Assembly (NCBI GenBank): GCA_905479925.1
Contig: CAJQOL010000066.1
Span: 1-64,000 of the forward strand
Direction: 5' to 3'
Origin: an uncultured Kangiellaceae bacterium
Lineage (GTDB): Bacteria > Pseudomonadota > Gammaproteobacteria > Enterobacterales > Kangiellaceae
DNA: 64,000 bases
Positions 45,310-55,046 of this stretch are shown here, piece by piece. Both the position numbers and the translations under genes were made by a program. The first letter of the stretch is position 1. Each line of letters begins with the position of its first letter. The notes beneath the pieces are model-generated. The model had not been told where the DNA came from. It searched no databases and worked only from the letters and a program-made list of their open reading frames with translations.

Positions 45310-45675
45310 TTATCGAATATTAGCCAAACTTTCGTGTCCCCAACCAATAAGTTGGTCATTTTCAAAAATCAGCGGAGTTGTTTCATCCCGTGTAGTTTCA
45401 CCATCAGAAACCGTACGCTGCGTTCTATAGAACAATACACGGTACTCTTTGCCAGCTCGCACAAAAGCATCAGAGAAGCTTGGTGCACCGAGCTGATCAA
45501 CAATAACTGCACGGCTAGTGTTTAATTCAAGCTTGCTGATTGCTTCGCGATTAGATTGCTGTCGACTTTCCCAGCTATCATTATCGTCCCAGTCACGATC
45601 TCCCGCTACAATAACGCATCCGCTCATGGTTGTTGCCAATAGTCCGGCAACGACAAATGTATATAAAGTTTTCAT
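45310..45675 (-). CDS. DUF3192 family lipoprotein
   Basis: A 121-residue lipoprotein: signal MKTLYTFVVAGLLATTMSGC with the lipobox MSGC (Cys20), then an acidic stretch DRDWDDNDSWESRQQSN and the family core NREAISKLELNTSR, LGAPSFSDAF and YRVLFYRTQRTVSDG. It resembles BamE-like small lipoproteins in its LG-P-SF pattern, but the family has no assigned role that I know of. It is divergent from the propeller lipoprotein at 45926. Confidence 0.88.
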   Translation of the reverse strand: MKTLYTFVVAGLLATTMSGCVIVAGDRDWDDNDSWESRQQSNREAISKLELNTSRAVIVDQLGAPSFSDAFVRAGKEYRVLFYRTQRTVSDGETTRDETTPLIFENDQLIGWGHESLANIR

Positions 45676-45843
45676 TAAATTACTCCAAGTAGGCTTTTAG
45701 CCTTTAAAATCAGATAGTTAAATACAACCAACCACTCAAGATTCATTATTACAATTATAATAAAGCACCTGACAACTGGTGATGCACATGACTATAACAC
45801 CAAATCATTTAATATCAATTAATTAAGTATTTCAAATTGTTTC

Positions 45844-45889
45844 CTGTCACTTTCGCTAACTGACAGTTTTGCTAATTATCGTCTATACT
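45844..45889 (+). promoter_or_regulatory. Candidate promoter with overlapping dyad for the propeller lipoprotein
   Basis: CTGACA (45860-45865) and TATACT (45884-45889) are 18 bases apart, ahead of the TTG at 45926. A dyad CTGTCA (45844-45849) and TGACAG (45861-45866) overlaps the -35 box, so a repressor or activator could act there. Confidence 0.45.
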
Positions 45890-45925
45890 CAAGTTAATAT
45901 TTTGAAGACCTAGGTTTTAAAAAAA

Positions 45926-47683
45926 TTGAGTCAAATCCAATTGAGTCAGTCCTGTAAGGCAATTTTCTTACCAACATTATGTTCAGTAGGGCTATTTTTC
46001 TCCGCAGCTGGTTGTGGCGGTAGTTCCGGAGAGGAATCCGAAGAGCTTCCACCACCGCCTTTTGCCGAAAAAATCTCTAACGTCATAGTTTCAGACGCCC
46101 TGGTCTACTTTTCAGTAGAGGTAGAAGATAGTCGTTTTGAGTTACTAGGAACAGATCCATTAACCGGCCAGCTAACCAGAGTCAGTGATACAGTGTCCGC
46201 AAACAGCGCGCTTCACCCTATCGGTTTATCACCGGATCAATCTCGAATCGCCTATCGCGCAGACAAAGATAATGACGGCTTTGACGAACTATATGCAAAC
46301 CTGGCGGATGGAACCCAAGAGGTCCAACTAAGTAACCGTTTAGAAACCAATGCGATCAACTCGGTTAATCCCGATAGAGTTAATTGGCAATGGTTTTCTG
46401 ATAGTAACCGAATTGTATTTAGAAGTGATCCCGATAATGACGATATCTTTGAAATTCAAACAATACTCTCAGACGGTACCGCATTAGCGGAAGCGAGTGG
46501 TGACCTTAGTGTCACTTGTGTCGATATCAATTGTTGGCAATTATCCGACGACGCTAATTATTTGACCTTTAAAACTGAGTCATTAAATGAAACCTCGCAG
46601 GTTTCCCAAAATCTATATAGTGCGCAGGCCGATGGTTCTGGACTTACAGTGGTCAACCAAACACTTGATCCCGACTCACGAATAATCGATTGGCAATTCT
46701 CACCCGATGGTAGCTTAGTAGCCTATATCAGTGAAAACATCGGACAAACCAAACAGCTTTATCTGATAGCCCCGGATGCTACCGGACGCTTACTAATCAA
46801 TACCGAATCCCTGAGTAGCGGTGTTACTGAGTTTCAGTGGTCTCCCAATAGCACCCAAATTACCTTTGCTGACGATCGCTTAGCCGCAGCTAATCCTAGC
46901 CTTTTTATTGCTGATGTCGATGGCACGAACCAATTGCATCTGATTGATACATTCGAAGTATCTAGCCCGACATTAATCGACTGGCAATGGTCGCCTGATG
47001 GCAGTCATATTGCTTACCGTGCCGATCAGGAAACTCGAGGTTTAGTCGAATTGTTTACAGTACCGGTAGACGCACAATGGCATCGTAGAGTTAATCCGCT
47101 AATGCCCTCAAGCGGTCGAATACAGGATCAATGGAGCTGGTCACCCGCCAGTGATTATGTCGCGTTTTTTGCTGAAGTCAGCGTTGAAAACGCTTACGAC
47201 GAACTCTATATTGGCTCAACCGATGCCAGCCTATTGAGCCAAGCTAACCAATTGCATTCCACCTTACTCAATATTGAAACGCCTCAATGGACCGCTGATA
47301 GCACGCGCATGCTTTATTCAACGTTAGCTATTAACGGTCAACTTTCTGGTCTTTATTCTGTCGCTACCGATGGAACCAATATTGTGCAATTAAATAGGCC
47401 ATTAGAAAGCGACGAAACAATTAACTCGGATTATTTATTGTCTCCGGATAATAATAATGCAGCGTTTACAATAAGCTCTTCTGCGTCTAATAAAAGTAGC
47501 CTTCATTTGGGCGGTGTAAATTCCACCAATCAGGTCGACTTGGTAACATTGGGCGATGTCCAACAGTTCTTTTGGCTTAATGATAGCTCTCGGCTTATCT
47601 ATGTCATCAAGTTCGGCAGCGAGCTTTCTGAGCAAATCTACTCGGTGCTTCCAGATGGAACAGGCAAAATACGGCTATATTAA
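45926..47683 (+). CDS. TolB/WD40-like beta-propeller lipoprotein
   Basis: A 585-residue secreted protein with a lipoprotein signal (LPTLCSVGLFFSAAGC). The mature part repeats units built like IDWQWSPDGSHIAYRAD, LELFTV-type strand, then DGTxxxxL, the PD40/TolB propeller pattern. At least seven such units are visible (for example 46380, 46690, 46840, 46980, 47130 and 47280 regions). An adjacent EESEELPPPPF linker precedes the propeller. The start is a TTG, with no strong ribosome site. Such propellers bind proteins or ligands; the partner is unknown. A TonB-dependent receptor gene follows after 284 bp. Confidence 0.85.
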   Translation: MSQIQLSQSCKAIFLPTLCSVGLFFSAAGCGGSSGEESEELPPPPFAEKISNVIVSDALVYFSVEVEDSRFELLGTDPLTGQLTRVSDTVSANSALHPIGLSPDQSRIAYRADKDNDGFDELYANLADGTQEVQLSNRLETNAINSVNPDRVNWQWFSDSNRIVFRSDPDNDDIFEIQTILSDGTALAEASGDLSVTCVDINCWQLSDDANYLTFKTESLNETSQVSQNLYSAQADGSGLTVVNQTLDPDSRIIDWQFSPDGSLVAYISENIGQTKQLYLIAPDATGRLLINTESLSSGVTEFQWSPNSTQITFADDRLAAANPSLFIADVDGTNQLHLIDTFEVSSPTLIDWQWSPDGSHIAYRADQETRGLVELFTVPVDAQWHRRVNPLMPSSGRIQDQWSWSPASDYVAFFAEVSVENAYDELYIGSTDASLLSQANQLHSTLLNIETPQWTADSTRMLYSTLAINGQLSGLYSVATDGTNIVQLNRPLESDETINSDYLLSPDNNNAAFTISSSASNKSSLHLGGVNSTNQVDLVTLGDVQQFFWLNDSSRLIYVIKFGSELSEQIYSVLPDGTGKIRLY

Positions 47684-47967
47684 AATCCCTTACTCTGACA
47701 TGCAACGATTTTTGTGATTTACCAAACAGTTGCAAATTTTGACACCAACGAGCTGGCATCAAAAACACACAAATAGCAATTTAACAGAAACAAAAATCAA
47801 TTCACCTCTCACAAAATCACTTAACAAAGTCCCTACATCTTTTTACAGTTTAACTAATAGCGGCTGATACTATTTGTTACACGGACTCAATCATACTGCT
47901 GCTTGAAATTGTTCATTTAAAAAGGCAGTAAATGTTTCGCTAAGCCAATAATAAAAAAGGGAATATC

Positions 47968-50583
47968 ATGGACCATTTGTCGGTACCACCAATCAACGTT
48001 AGTCAAATAAAGAAAATAGTTTTGCTAGCGTCCAGCATAGCTATCGCTCCGTTTGCAGCCGCGGACTCCAAGCCTACAAACAACTCGGAAAATCCGGATA
48101 GCTTGACGCGTTCAACGGCTTCCAGAATTAACAGTGAACGGTTGGTAGGATCGTCACCACTCCTAGTCATTACGCGAAAAGAAATAGAGCAAAGCGGTGA
48201 AAACAGTGCCGCTGACTTACTTCGACACATTACTTTAAATTCTGCAGGCTCTTTTAGACCTCAGTCAGGAAGCTCAATACAGAGCGTCGCTGAATTAGAT
48301 ATACACGGCATCGGGAGCCAATATACTTTAATCCTTATCGACGGTAGGCGAATGACTAAAAGCCCTTTCAATGGACGTTTTCACGACTTGACTTCCATTG
48401 CTCTGGCATCCATCGAAAGAATAGAAATATTACCAAAAGGCGCATCCTCTCTTTATGGTGGAGACGCTGTATCCGCCGTCGTTAATATCATTACTCGTAC
48501 TAGCATAACCGGCGTTGAAGTCTCTTTGCGAGCGGGAAACGTTAGCCTTCCGGGTGATGGCGGTGATAGAGATGCAGGTTCCATTTTATTTGGAACATCC
48601 GATGAAAAAAAGACGATTAGCGGTGGAGCATCGTGGAATAATCGCGATATCATTTTTCAACGTGATTATTACTATAATTCTCAAGGAGCGTCATTTTTTG
48701 GAAATAACTACTCCACACTGACTGATGGTTTTGACAATTTCGATTGGAGAACCATCCCTAACGGATCTAATAATGGTGCATGTGACTTTGATGGCAGTTC
48801 ATTTTTTACCCTTGGTTCACGCTGTGCATATGACTTTAATCAGGTTGCCGCTGACGAAGCATCGTCAAAAAATGAATCCATCTGGTTAAACGGCTCGGCA
48901 TCAATTAATCGAAATTGGAATATGTCGGGTAGCTTAAGCTATTCGAAATCCAGTTCTTTCGGTCGATACGCACCAACACCAGACTCGAGCTATTTTTCGA
49001 CACCTCTATCCGTTAATAGTCCCAATAATCCGTCTAATCCCTTAGGAAACGTCTATGATGCGTCTCGATTTCCTAGCGAATCGGTAGAAGTAAATTGGTG
49101 GCATCGCTTCGAATCGCTGGGCGATAGAAATTCAAACTTCGACAGCAAGTTGTTGGATGTTCGACTGTCACTGGAAGGCAAGATTGGAAATGCCGAACTT
49201 TACACGGGTATTCGTTTTAGCCAAAACAAGTCGAAAGACCGCGGGCAAAATCACTTACTTCGTTCGGCTGCTGCCTCATTGATTGAATCCGGGGCTTATG
49301 ATCTTTCTTCCCCCTTCAGCAACCCAGTTTCAGTTCTAGACCAAATGAGAACCAATTCAATTGTAACTGGTCTCGATGAATTTACAGAAATCTGGGGGGA
49401 TATTAACCTGGATTTATTTGAGATAAAGGGTCGACCGGTTAAGGCCGCGTTTGGATTCGAATATAGAGAAGAATCAATAGAAGATATCAAAGACCCATTC
49501 ACAGAAGCCGCTGACGTTGGAGGTTCGACTAGCAACACTAATGTTATCAGCCTTAACTATTTCAATAATATCAGCAAGACAGGCGATAGAAATCTAAGCG
49601 CCGTGCATTATGAAATCTTCGCGCCAATGAGTGAAAACATCGGCCTTAATCTAGCGGGAAGGTTCGATGACTACGAGGGGTTAGATTCACAATTTTCAAA
49701 TCAATTCGACGTCCATTGGAGCCCAACCGATTCTTTAGACTTCGGCCTATCCTTTAGTGAAGACTTTCAAGCTGCGCGTTTAGACCTTTTAAGCATTGAA
49801 GAAAGATCATTTGATAGTCCTATTGCAACTCCAAATTTAGTCGGTATCCCTGGACTCGTCAATAATATCTCCGTTCCTACCACAGTAACCAACAAGTTCT
49901 TAGAATCAGAAAAATCTGAATCGTTGAGCGGCAATGTTAATTACCAACTTTCAGAGTCAAACTCGATTCGTCTTAACTATCTCGATACTCAAATCAAAGA
50001 TAGAGCTCGCTTTTTTAATCCGAACCGACTATTCATTTTAAACAGCGTCGATGCTCAACGTCTAGCCAACCAAGGTTTAGGTATATTCGGTCCTGAAGGA
50101 GGAAGACCGACCAACATGGTGACGGGTTGGGGAAATCTAGGAACAGTTGATGTTGAGGTGCTTTCACTGGATGTGAATATCGAATGGAAAGCCGGCGATA
50201 TAGAGGTTCAACATCAATTTCGAGGTAATAAACTATTGAGTTACGAAGTCGACAAAATCGATATGCTCTCAAATAGTGCGGACCACCCTGCTTTGAGAAT
50301 GAATTTAAAGAATAGACTAGAATATAACAACTATTCCTTTGGGTGGAATATTAATATGATTGACGGTACGAGTGGAGATGACTCCTCCGCCACTTGGACC
50401 ACCCATGATTTGCAAGTCGCTTACAAAACATCTTGGAACGGAAAATTCACTCTAAGTTTGCAAAATGCTTTCGAGAAAAAGCCGCCTTTGGGGACGGGAA
50501 ATATTGGTGCACGAGAATACGATTTCGACTTATATAATGCCTATGGAAGAATTAGCTATTTAGAGTACACCCACAAGTTCTAG
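47968..50583 (+). CDS. TonB-dependent outer-membrane receptor
   Basis: An 871-residue receptor. A signal peptide ends near residue 33 (SSIAIAPFAAAD). The plug domain (about 65-185) has PLLVITRKEIEQSGENSAAD, LDIHGIGSQYTLILIDGRRM and the closing IEILPKGASSLYGGDAVSAV, with NIITR. The rest is a beta-barrel ending in Phe (YLEYTHKF). No CarboxypepD-like or FecA-type signalling extension is seen. The ligand is unknown. It is convergent with the peptidoglycan cluster, so a link to amino-sugar or muropeptide uptake is possible only as a guess. GGGAATATC precedes the ATG. Confidence 0.93.
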   Translation: MDHLSVPPINVSQIKKIVLLASSIAIAPFAAADSKPTNNSENPDSLTRSTASRINSERLVGSSPLLVITRKEIEQSGENSAADLLRHITLNSAGSFRPQSGSSIQSVAELDIHGIGSQYTLILIDGRRMTKSPFNGRFHDLTSIALASIERIEILPKGASSLYGGDAVSAVVNIITRTSITGVEVSLRAGNVSLPGDGGDRDAGSILFGTSDEKKTISGGASWNNRDIIFQRDYYYNSQGASFFGNNYSTLTDGFDNFDWRTIPNGSNNGACDFDGSSFFTLGSRCAYDFNQVAADEASSKNESIWLNGSASINRNWNMSGSLSYSKSSSFGRYAPTPDSSYFSTPLSVNSPNNPSNPLGNVYDASRFPSESVEVNWWHRFESLGDRNSNFDSKLLDVRLSLEGKIGNAELYTGIRFSQNKSKDRGQNHLLRSAAASLIESGAYDLSSPFSNPVSVLDQMRTNSIVTGLDEFTEIWGDINLDLFEIKGRPVKAAFGFEYREESIEDIKDPFTEAADVGGSTSNTNVISLNYFNNISKTGDRNLSAVHYEIFAPMSENIGLNLAGRFDDYEGLDSQFSNQFDVHWSPTDSLDFGLSFSEDFQAARLDLLSIEERSFDSPIATPNLVGIPGLVNNISVPTTVTNKFLESEKSESLSGNVNYQLSESNSIRLNYLDTQIKDRARFFNPNRLFILNSVDAQRLANQGLGIFGPEGGRPTNMVTGWGNLGTVDVEVLSLDVNIEWKAGDIEVQHQFRGNKLLSYEVDKIDMLSNSADHPALRMNLKNRLEYNNYSFGWNINMIDGTSGDDSSATWTTHDLQVAYKTSWNGKFTLSLQNAFEKKPPLGTGNIGAREYDFDLYNAYGRISYLEYTHKF

Positions 50584-50590
50584 ACCGATT

Positions 50591-50663
50591 ATAGAGCCAG
50601 TATGAGAACCATGTTGATTAAAAAGACTATCTTCAAATCAACTCTTTGATTGACTGGCTCTAT
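50591..50663. terminator. Nested inverted repeat at the convergent TonB-receptor / dehydrogenase ends
   Basis: ATAGAGCCAGT (50591-50601) pairs perfectly with ACTGGCTCTAT (50653-50663). Inside, GTTGATT (50613-50619) pairs with AATCAAC (50636-50642). The right outer arm lies within the 3' end of the dehydrogenase gene. A bidirectional terminator is the likeliest role, though the loop is large. Confidence 0.45.
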
Positions 50664-53589
50664 CTAATAAATAAATAAGTGATTGAAATGGAATGCCTGT
50701 GTGCCGTGATAACCCTAATTCGCAGGTTCGACTGTTGCTAACCCCCATGTGACAGTCCTCGGGGAGCTGAGAAGCAAGAGATTGCAGCGCGTGTCGATTG
50801 AGTTCGGGCTGTAAAAGCCCTTTCTCTCCAGCAAAACCGCAACAACTGATGTCCCTCGGCAGAATGAGATTCGATGTGCATAATTTAGCCACCTGAATAA
50901 CTCTCTCACTGATACCAGCCCGTTGGCTAGAGCAGGTAATGTGTAAAGCAACTGGTTCTTCCGAAGGTTGAATATCAATTTTATCCAGACAAAATTGAGC
51001 AATAAAATCAATGGAATCAAAAATTTGTACGTGACCTAATTGCAGATTATTAAATAGAGAACAGGGACTTGCATCGGTTATTACGGGAAGTAAACCACCA
51101 TTTGTTAGCCGCTTAAGCTCGCCTTTCAGTTCTTCATTTTTTGATTTAGCTTGCTTTTTGTTTCCTTGACTATCCCATGGCAATCCACAGCAAAGTGCCT
51201 CAAGATTGTTTGGAGTAATGACTTCAAAGCCGGCTTTTGTTAGAACCGAAGCGGTAGCTTGAAAAACACTTCGCTTATCTTTCGCTTTAGGATCCGATGC
51301 GAAAAGGCGTCCACTGCAGGCGGGAAAATAAACAACCTGCTTTCCCTTGTAAGCACTGACTCGTTCAGTGGCGCTTTTCATTTTTCTTTTGTGGTCAGTA
51401 CAGTTCTGTGTCGATTCAGCTCCAGGTAACGCCTCAAAATAAATGGGTATACGTTTCGCCGATATTCGATTGATCAACCTTGAAAACCACACGATCCGCT
51501 GAGTACCGAGCAAATTTGAACAATACCAGCCAAGGTTTAAAGCCCACCTTATAGGTCTACGATAAAGAGCGTAATACTTTGCACTTAACGAAGACCAAAA
51601 GCTTCCACCTAACGACTTCGATAAAGTTCGAAAGCGAAGCCCCTTTATGAACTCACCAGTATTTATATTCACTGGACAGCGTGTCTCGCACATTCCGGTA
51701 CCGGCACAGGTTTCAATACCTGAGTATTGAAAATCGCTTATTAGCGATTTGAGAAGCCGTTTTTCTTGTTTCGATTCATCCTGCTCCAGCTGGTTAATCA
51801 TTGGGGAAACCAGCTGAGTACGCAAACGCAAACGCTCTATTTCTCGAGCAACAGAAATTCTTTGTCGAGGTGAGTAACTCAACTGAGACGAAGGGCATAC
51901 GGGCTCACAGAAGCCGCACTCAATACATTGGTCAATTAAGCTATCAACTAAAGGCATCGGTTTCAAATTTTTGAGATGAATATCCGGATCATTGTTTATG
52001 ACTACACCGGGATTTAGGATATTGTTAGGGTCAAAAACCTGCTTGATTTGTATCATTATTTGATAGGCATCGCTGCCCCACTCTTTTTCTACAAATGGGG
52101 CCATATTTCTACCGGTACCGTGCTCCGCCTTTAATGAGCCATCCATTTTCTCTACCACTAATTCTACAACATGATTTAACAGCGATTGATATCGAGCAAC
52201 CTCTTGTTGCGTTTCAAAAGACTGACTAAACGCAAAGTGCAAGTTGCCGTCTTTTGCGTGCCCAAAGATTACCGCGTCATGATAATCAAAGCGTTCAAAA
52301 AGAGCTCTTAGTTCTTTAAGTGTTTTTGCAAGGTCGTTATGCTCGACCGCTATATCTTCGATAATGATGGTGGTTCCTGGGGCCCGGTTTGCCCCTATGC
52401 TTGGAAAAATCCCCTTTCTGATTCGCCACAGATTTGCTGCGACACTTGCATTGTTGGTTAACTCTATTTGGCTGACTAAATTCTCGGAATACTTCTTTAG
52501 TATTTTTTCTACGCATCGTTTTTTGTTAGCAAGTTCGCTATCGCAGTCTGCGTCAACTTCAAGAAGAAGGCCGAAGCTCTGCTTCGAAATAACTGACTGC
52601 ATGTCTTCCAACACAGGCTCTGAGCTAACACAGCTTAAAGAATACCCATCTAACATTTCAATCGCAGAAAGGTCAGCAGTAATCAGCTCATTAAGAGCCT
52701 TACATGCAATATCTACATTAGGAAACAGATAAAAGCCAGTCATGTTGTGCTGATTAATATCTAAAGTTTTATAAGTAATATCCGCAATAAACCCTAATGT
52801 TCCTTCCGAACCAATCATTAGATGTTTGATGATTTCGATTGGTTCTTCAAAATCAATCAGCGCGTTGATGCCATAACCGGTGGTATTTTTGAGCCGATAT
52901 TTGTGTTTTATTTTTTTCGATAACGCTAAATTGTTTTTTACGTCTGTTGCAAGTTGATTAATCTGAACAATCATCTTTTCGTTATTATTAATGAAATGAT
53001 TAACCGATTTTTTGCAAGCCGTATCTAAATTACTTCCGTTCGAAAAGATAATATTCATATCCTTCACGGTATGATAACTGTTGTTCGATACCCCGCAGCA
53101 CATTCCAGAGGAGTTATTAGCTGCAATTCCTGCGATTTTACAACTATCAATGGAGGCGGGATCCGGTCCGATTTTTTTAGCGAATTTTTTTAATGCTCGG
53201 TTAGCTCGAGCTGCAACAACTGATGGGGCTAGCTTAATCGAGCGGGCGCTATCTGATATCTCTATCTTATTCCAGTTGTTACTCAGTACCACCAGAACCG
53301 AGTCGGATATTGATTGACCTGATAAACTTGTACCAGCGGCTCTAAATGTAATCGCTACCTTGTATTTATAGGCTGCCTCTATAACCACTTTACTTTGTTG
53401 AAAGTCTTCAACTACTACCACCAACTGAGGAAGTAGGTGATAAAAGCTAGCATCGGTTGCATAAGCGACTCTATCGCTGTAACGACTTAACAAATTGGCA
53501 TGAGGAAGACGATTGCTGATTTCTTGATTAAAACGATGCAACGCCTCTGCGAGCTCACTTGACCCGGCATTATTTGCATGAAGTGTCAT
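50638..53589 (-). CDS. FAD-binding and Fe-S oxidoreductase, D-lactate-dehydrogenase-like (Dld-II/GlcD-GlpC fusion type)
   Basis: A 983-residue protein. The ATG at 53589 overlaps the stop of the upstream namZ-like gene (ATGA), which fixes the start. Order of parts: FAD-binding PCMH domain (about 30-260, TFRAAGTSLSGQSISDSVLV), FAD-oxidase C domain (about 265-530, GHAKDGNLHFAFSQS), two 4Fe-4S motifs (CIECGFCEPVCPS and CAGTGMCETRCPV), and CCG-type cysteine regions (LEALCCGLPW and DISCCGFAGEKG). This architecture occurs in quinone-linked D-lactate or D-2-hydroxyacid dehydrogenases. The context (MurQ releases D-lactate) favours D-lactate as substrate; this is inference. Confidence 0.85.
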   Translation of the reverse strand: MTLHANNAGSSELAEALHRFNQEISNRLPHANLLSRYSDRVAYATDASFYHLLPQLVVVVEDFQQSKVVIEAAYKYKVAITFRAAGTSLSGQSISDSVLVVLSNNWNKIEISDSARSIKLAPSVVAARANRALKKFAKKIGPDPASIDSCKIAGIAANNSSGMCCGVSNNSYHTVKDMNIIFSNGSNLDTACKKSVNHFINNNEKMIVQINQLATDVKNNLALSKKIKHKYRLKNTTGYGINALIDFEEPIEIIKHLMIGSEGTLGFIADITYKTLDINQHNMTGFYLFPNVDIACKALNELITADLSAIEMLDGYSLSCVSSEPVLEDMQSVISKQSFGLLLEVDADCDSELANKKRCVEKILKKYSENLVSQIELTNNASVAANLWRIRKGIFPSIGANRAPGTTIIIEDIAVEHNDLAKTLKELRALFERFDYHDAVIFGHAKDGNLHFAFSQSFETQQEVARYQSLLNHVVELVVEKMDGSLKAEHGTGRNMAPFVEKEWGSDAYQIMIQIKQVFDPNNILNPGVVINNDPDIHLKNLKPMPLVDSLIDQCIECGFCEPVCPSSQLSYSPRQRISVAREIERLRLRTQLVSPMINQLEQDESKQEKRLLKSLISDFQYSGIETCAGTGMCETRCPVNINTGEFIKGLRFRTLSKSLGGSFWSSLSAKYYALYRRPIRWALNLGWYCSNLLGTQRIVWFSRLINRISAKRIPIYFEALPGAESTQNCTDHKRKMKSATERVSAYKGKQVVYFPACSGRLFASDPKAKDKRSVFQATASVLTKAGFEVITPNNLEALCCGLPWDSQGNKKQAKSKNEELKGELKRLTNGGLLPVITDASPCSLFNNLQLGHVQIFDSIDFIAQFCLDKIDIQPSEEPVALHITCSSQRAGISERVIQVAKLCTSNLILPRDISCCGFAGEKGLLQPELNRHALQSLASQLPEDCHMGVSNSRTCELGLSRHTGIPFQSLIYLLDRASQSKS

Positions 53590-54989
53590 TTTTTTGGTCC
53601 AACAATATATTCCGCCCAAATAGGCTGCAGCAAATTAACCTTCTTAAGGCTAATATTGTTAGTACTTCGGGAATCTACAGCGCCTTGTCTACGAAGCTTA
53701 TTGTGATTATGACTAGCGGTATCAATAGGTTCATTAGTTGTATCGGAATAAAGCAAATAGGGTTTTCGACGCTCTTTAAAATCATTCAACTGTTGCTGCC
53801 AGCTAGCTTTGATTTCTTTTTCGTTGTTACCCGACAATATTTGCATCCTTAGTTTTGCGGTACCCGCTAATTGATCGAAGAATCGGGCTCTTGTAAAAAA
53901 TACCTTCCCTGCTCGTTGAAACTTATCATGCCAGGCTAATAACGGTGCTAGGGATAGTCCTGAAAACTGTGACTGACGTAGGTCTTGTCCTGTTACTTTT
54001 TGACCTAATAGTTTGGGGTTATCAGACACTCCTTTTATCGACCGAGGCGTAAACTCGAACTGGCCGATACTCACTTTATTGTGGCCAATGACTTGAAACG
54101 GAAAATCTGTTCCCCGTCCAATACTTACCGGTGTTGCTTCAAAAAACGCTAACGAAGGATACAATGAAACTGCGATATCGTTTGGAAGATTGGGGCTGGG
54201 TGGAATGGGCAATGAATAAGTTAACCATCGTTGGTAGTTTTTTACAGGAACAACCTTTAGATTTAGTTTGTGAGCTGAGCTCGCCTCATCTTCCGAAGTA
54301 TCTAACCACCCCTCTTTCATAATCATCAAAGCTAACTCAGCGACAGTCATACCATGCAATAGCGGAATTGAGTGCATGCCAACAAACGACCTAAACTCAG
54401 ATTCCAATACAGGGCCATCAACCCAGCCTCCGTTAGGGTTTGGACGGTCAAATGTAATCATTGGGATACTAGACTGCTTAGCGGATTTCATCGCGTAGTG
54501 CATGGAGCTAATATAAGTATAAAATCGAACGCCGACATCTTGAATATCAAATACTAGCAGGTCTACATTGCTAAGCTGGTCAGCAGTAGGCTGTTTATTT
54601 TTACCATACAAAGAATAAATAGGAATAGTTTTTAGTGAGTGGTTTGATTCTTTGAGGTCTTTTCTTTTATTTTTTGACTCGATATTCAGTTGACTTGAGT
54701 CGATTTTTTTACCTGCTGAATAGTTGCCTTTAAATCCATGCTCCGGCGAAAATATTGCAGTAACCAAAATATTGTTTTGCAACAAGTAGTCTACCAGATG
54801 CTCGCCATTAACTAGCGAGCTTTGATTAACAACCAGCCCGACCCGCTTGCCAACTAGCAAAGGCCGATATAATTCAATTTGCTCGGCGCCTACCTGAATT
54901 TTGTCATCGTTGGAAAATTGCATGTCGGCGGCATAAGCAGGAAAGAGCAGTGCTAAAAAACTCAAACAAAATAATAAGACTCGTTTCAT
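53586..54989 (-). CDS. namZ: NamZ-type exo-beta-N-acetylmuramidase (DUF1343)
   Basis: The DUF1343 family includes B. subtilis NamZ (YbbC), which removes MurNAc from the non-reducing end of peptidoglycan fragments. I placed the start at ATG 54989, where the signal peptide MKRVLLFCLSFLALLFPAYA begins (467 residues); ATG 55037 upstream is in frame and possible. Visible family motifs are VGLVVNQSSLV, FSPEHGFKGNYSAG, SLYGKNKQPTADQL, LLVFDIQDVGVRFYTYISSM and FDRPNPNGG. It is periplasmic or secreted. It lies just after murQ and overlaps the dehydrogenase gene by ATGA, so all three are one unit. Confidence 0.9.
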   Translation of the reverse strand: MKRVLLFCLSFLALLFPAYAADMQFSNDDKIQVGAEQIELYRPLLVGKRVGLVVNQSSLVNGEHLVDYLLQNNILVTAIFSPEHGFKGNYSAGKKIDSSQLNIESKNKRKDLKESNHSLKTIPIYSLYGKNKQPTADQLSNVDLLVFDIQDVGVRFYTYISSMHYAMKSAKQSSIPMITFDRPNPNGGWVDGPVLESEFRSFVGMHSIPLLHGMTVAELALMIMKEGWLDTSEDEASSAHKLNLKVVPVKNYQRWLTYSLPIPPSPNLPNDIAVSLYPSLAFFEATPVSIGRGTDFPFQVIGHNKVSIGQFEFTPRSIKGVSDNPKLLGQKVTGQDLRQSQFSGLSLAPLLAWHDKFQRAGKVFFTRARFFDQLAGTAKLRMQILSGNNEKEIKASWQQQLNDFKERRKPYLLYSDTTNEPIDTASHNHNKLRRQGAVDSRSTNNISLKKVNLLQPIWAEYIVGPKK

Positions 54990-55046
54990 TAAAGAATCAC
55001 TATCATTGTCCGTTTTTTCTATTTTGTATTCTCTCATATGGATAGA

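Noticed and set aside
54990-55037. Sixteen extra residues before the NamZ signal peptide
   Set aside because: Less likely than ATG 54989, where the signal peptide begins, though neither start has a clear ribosome site, so not fully excluded.
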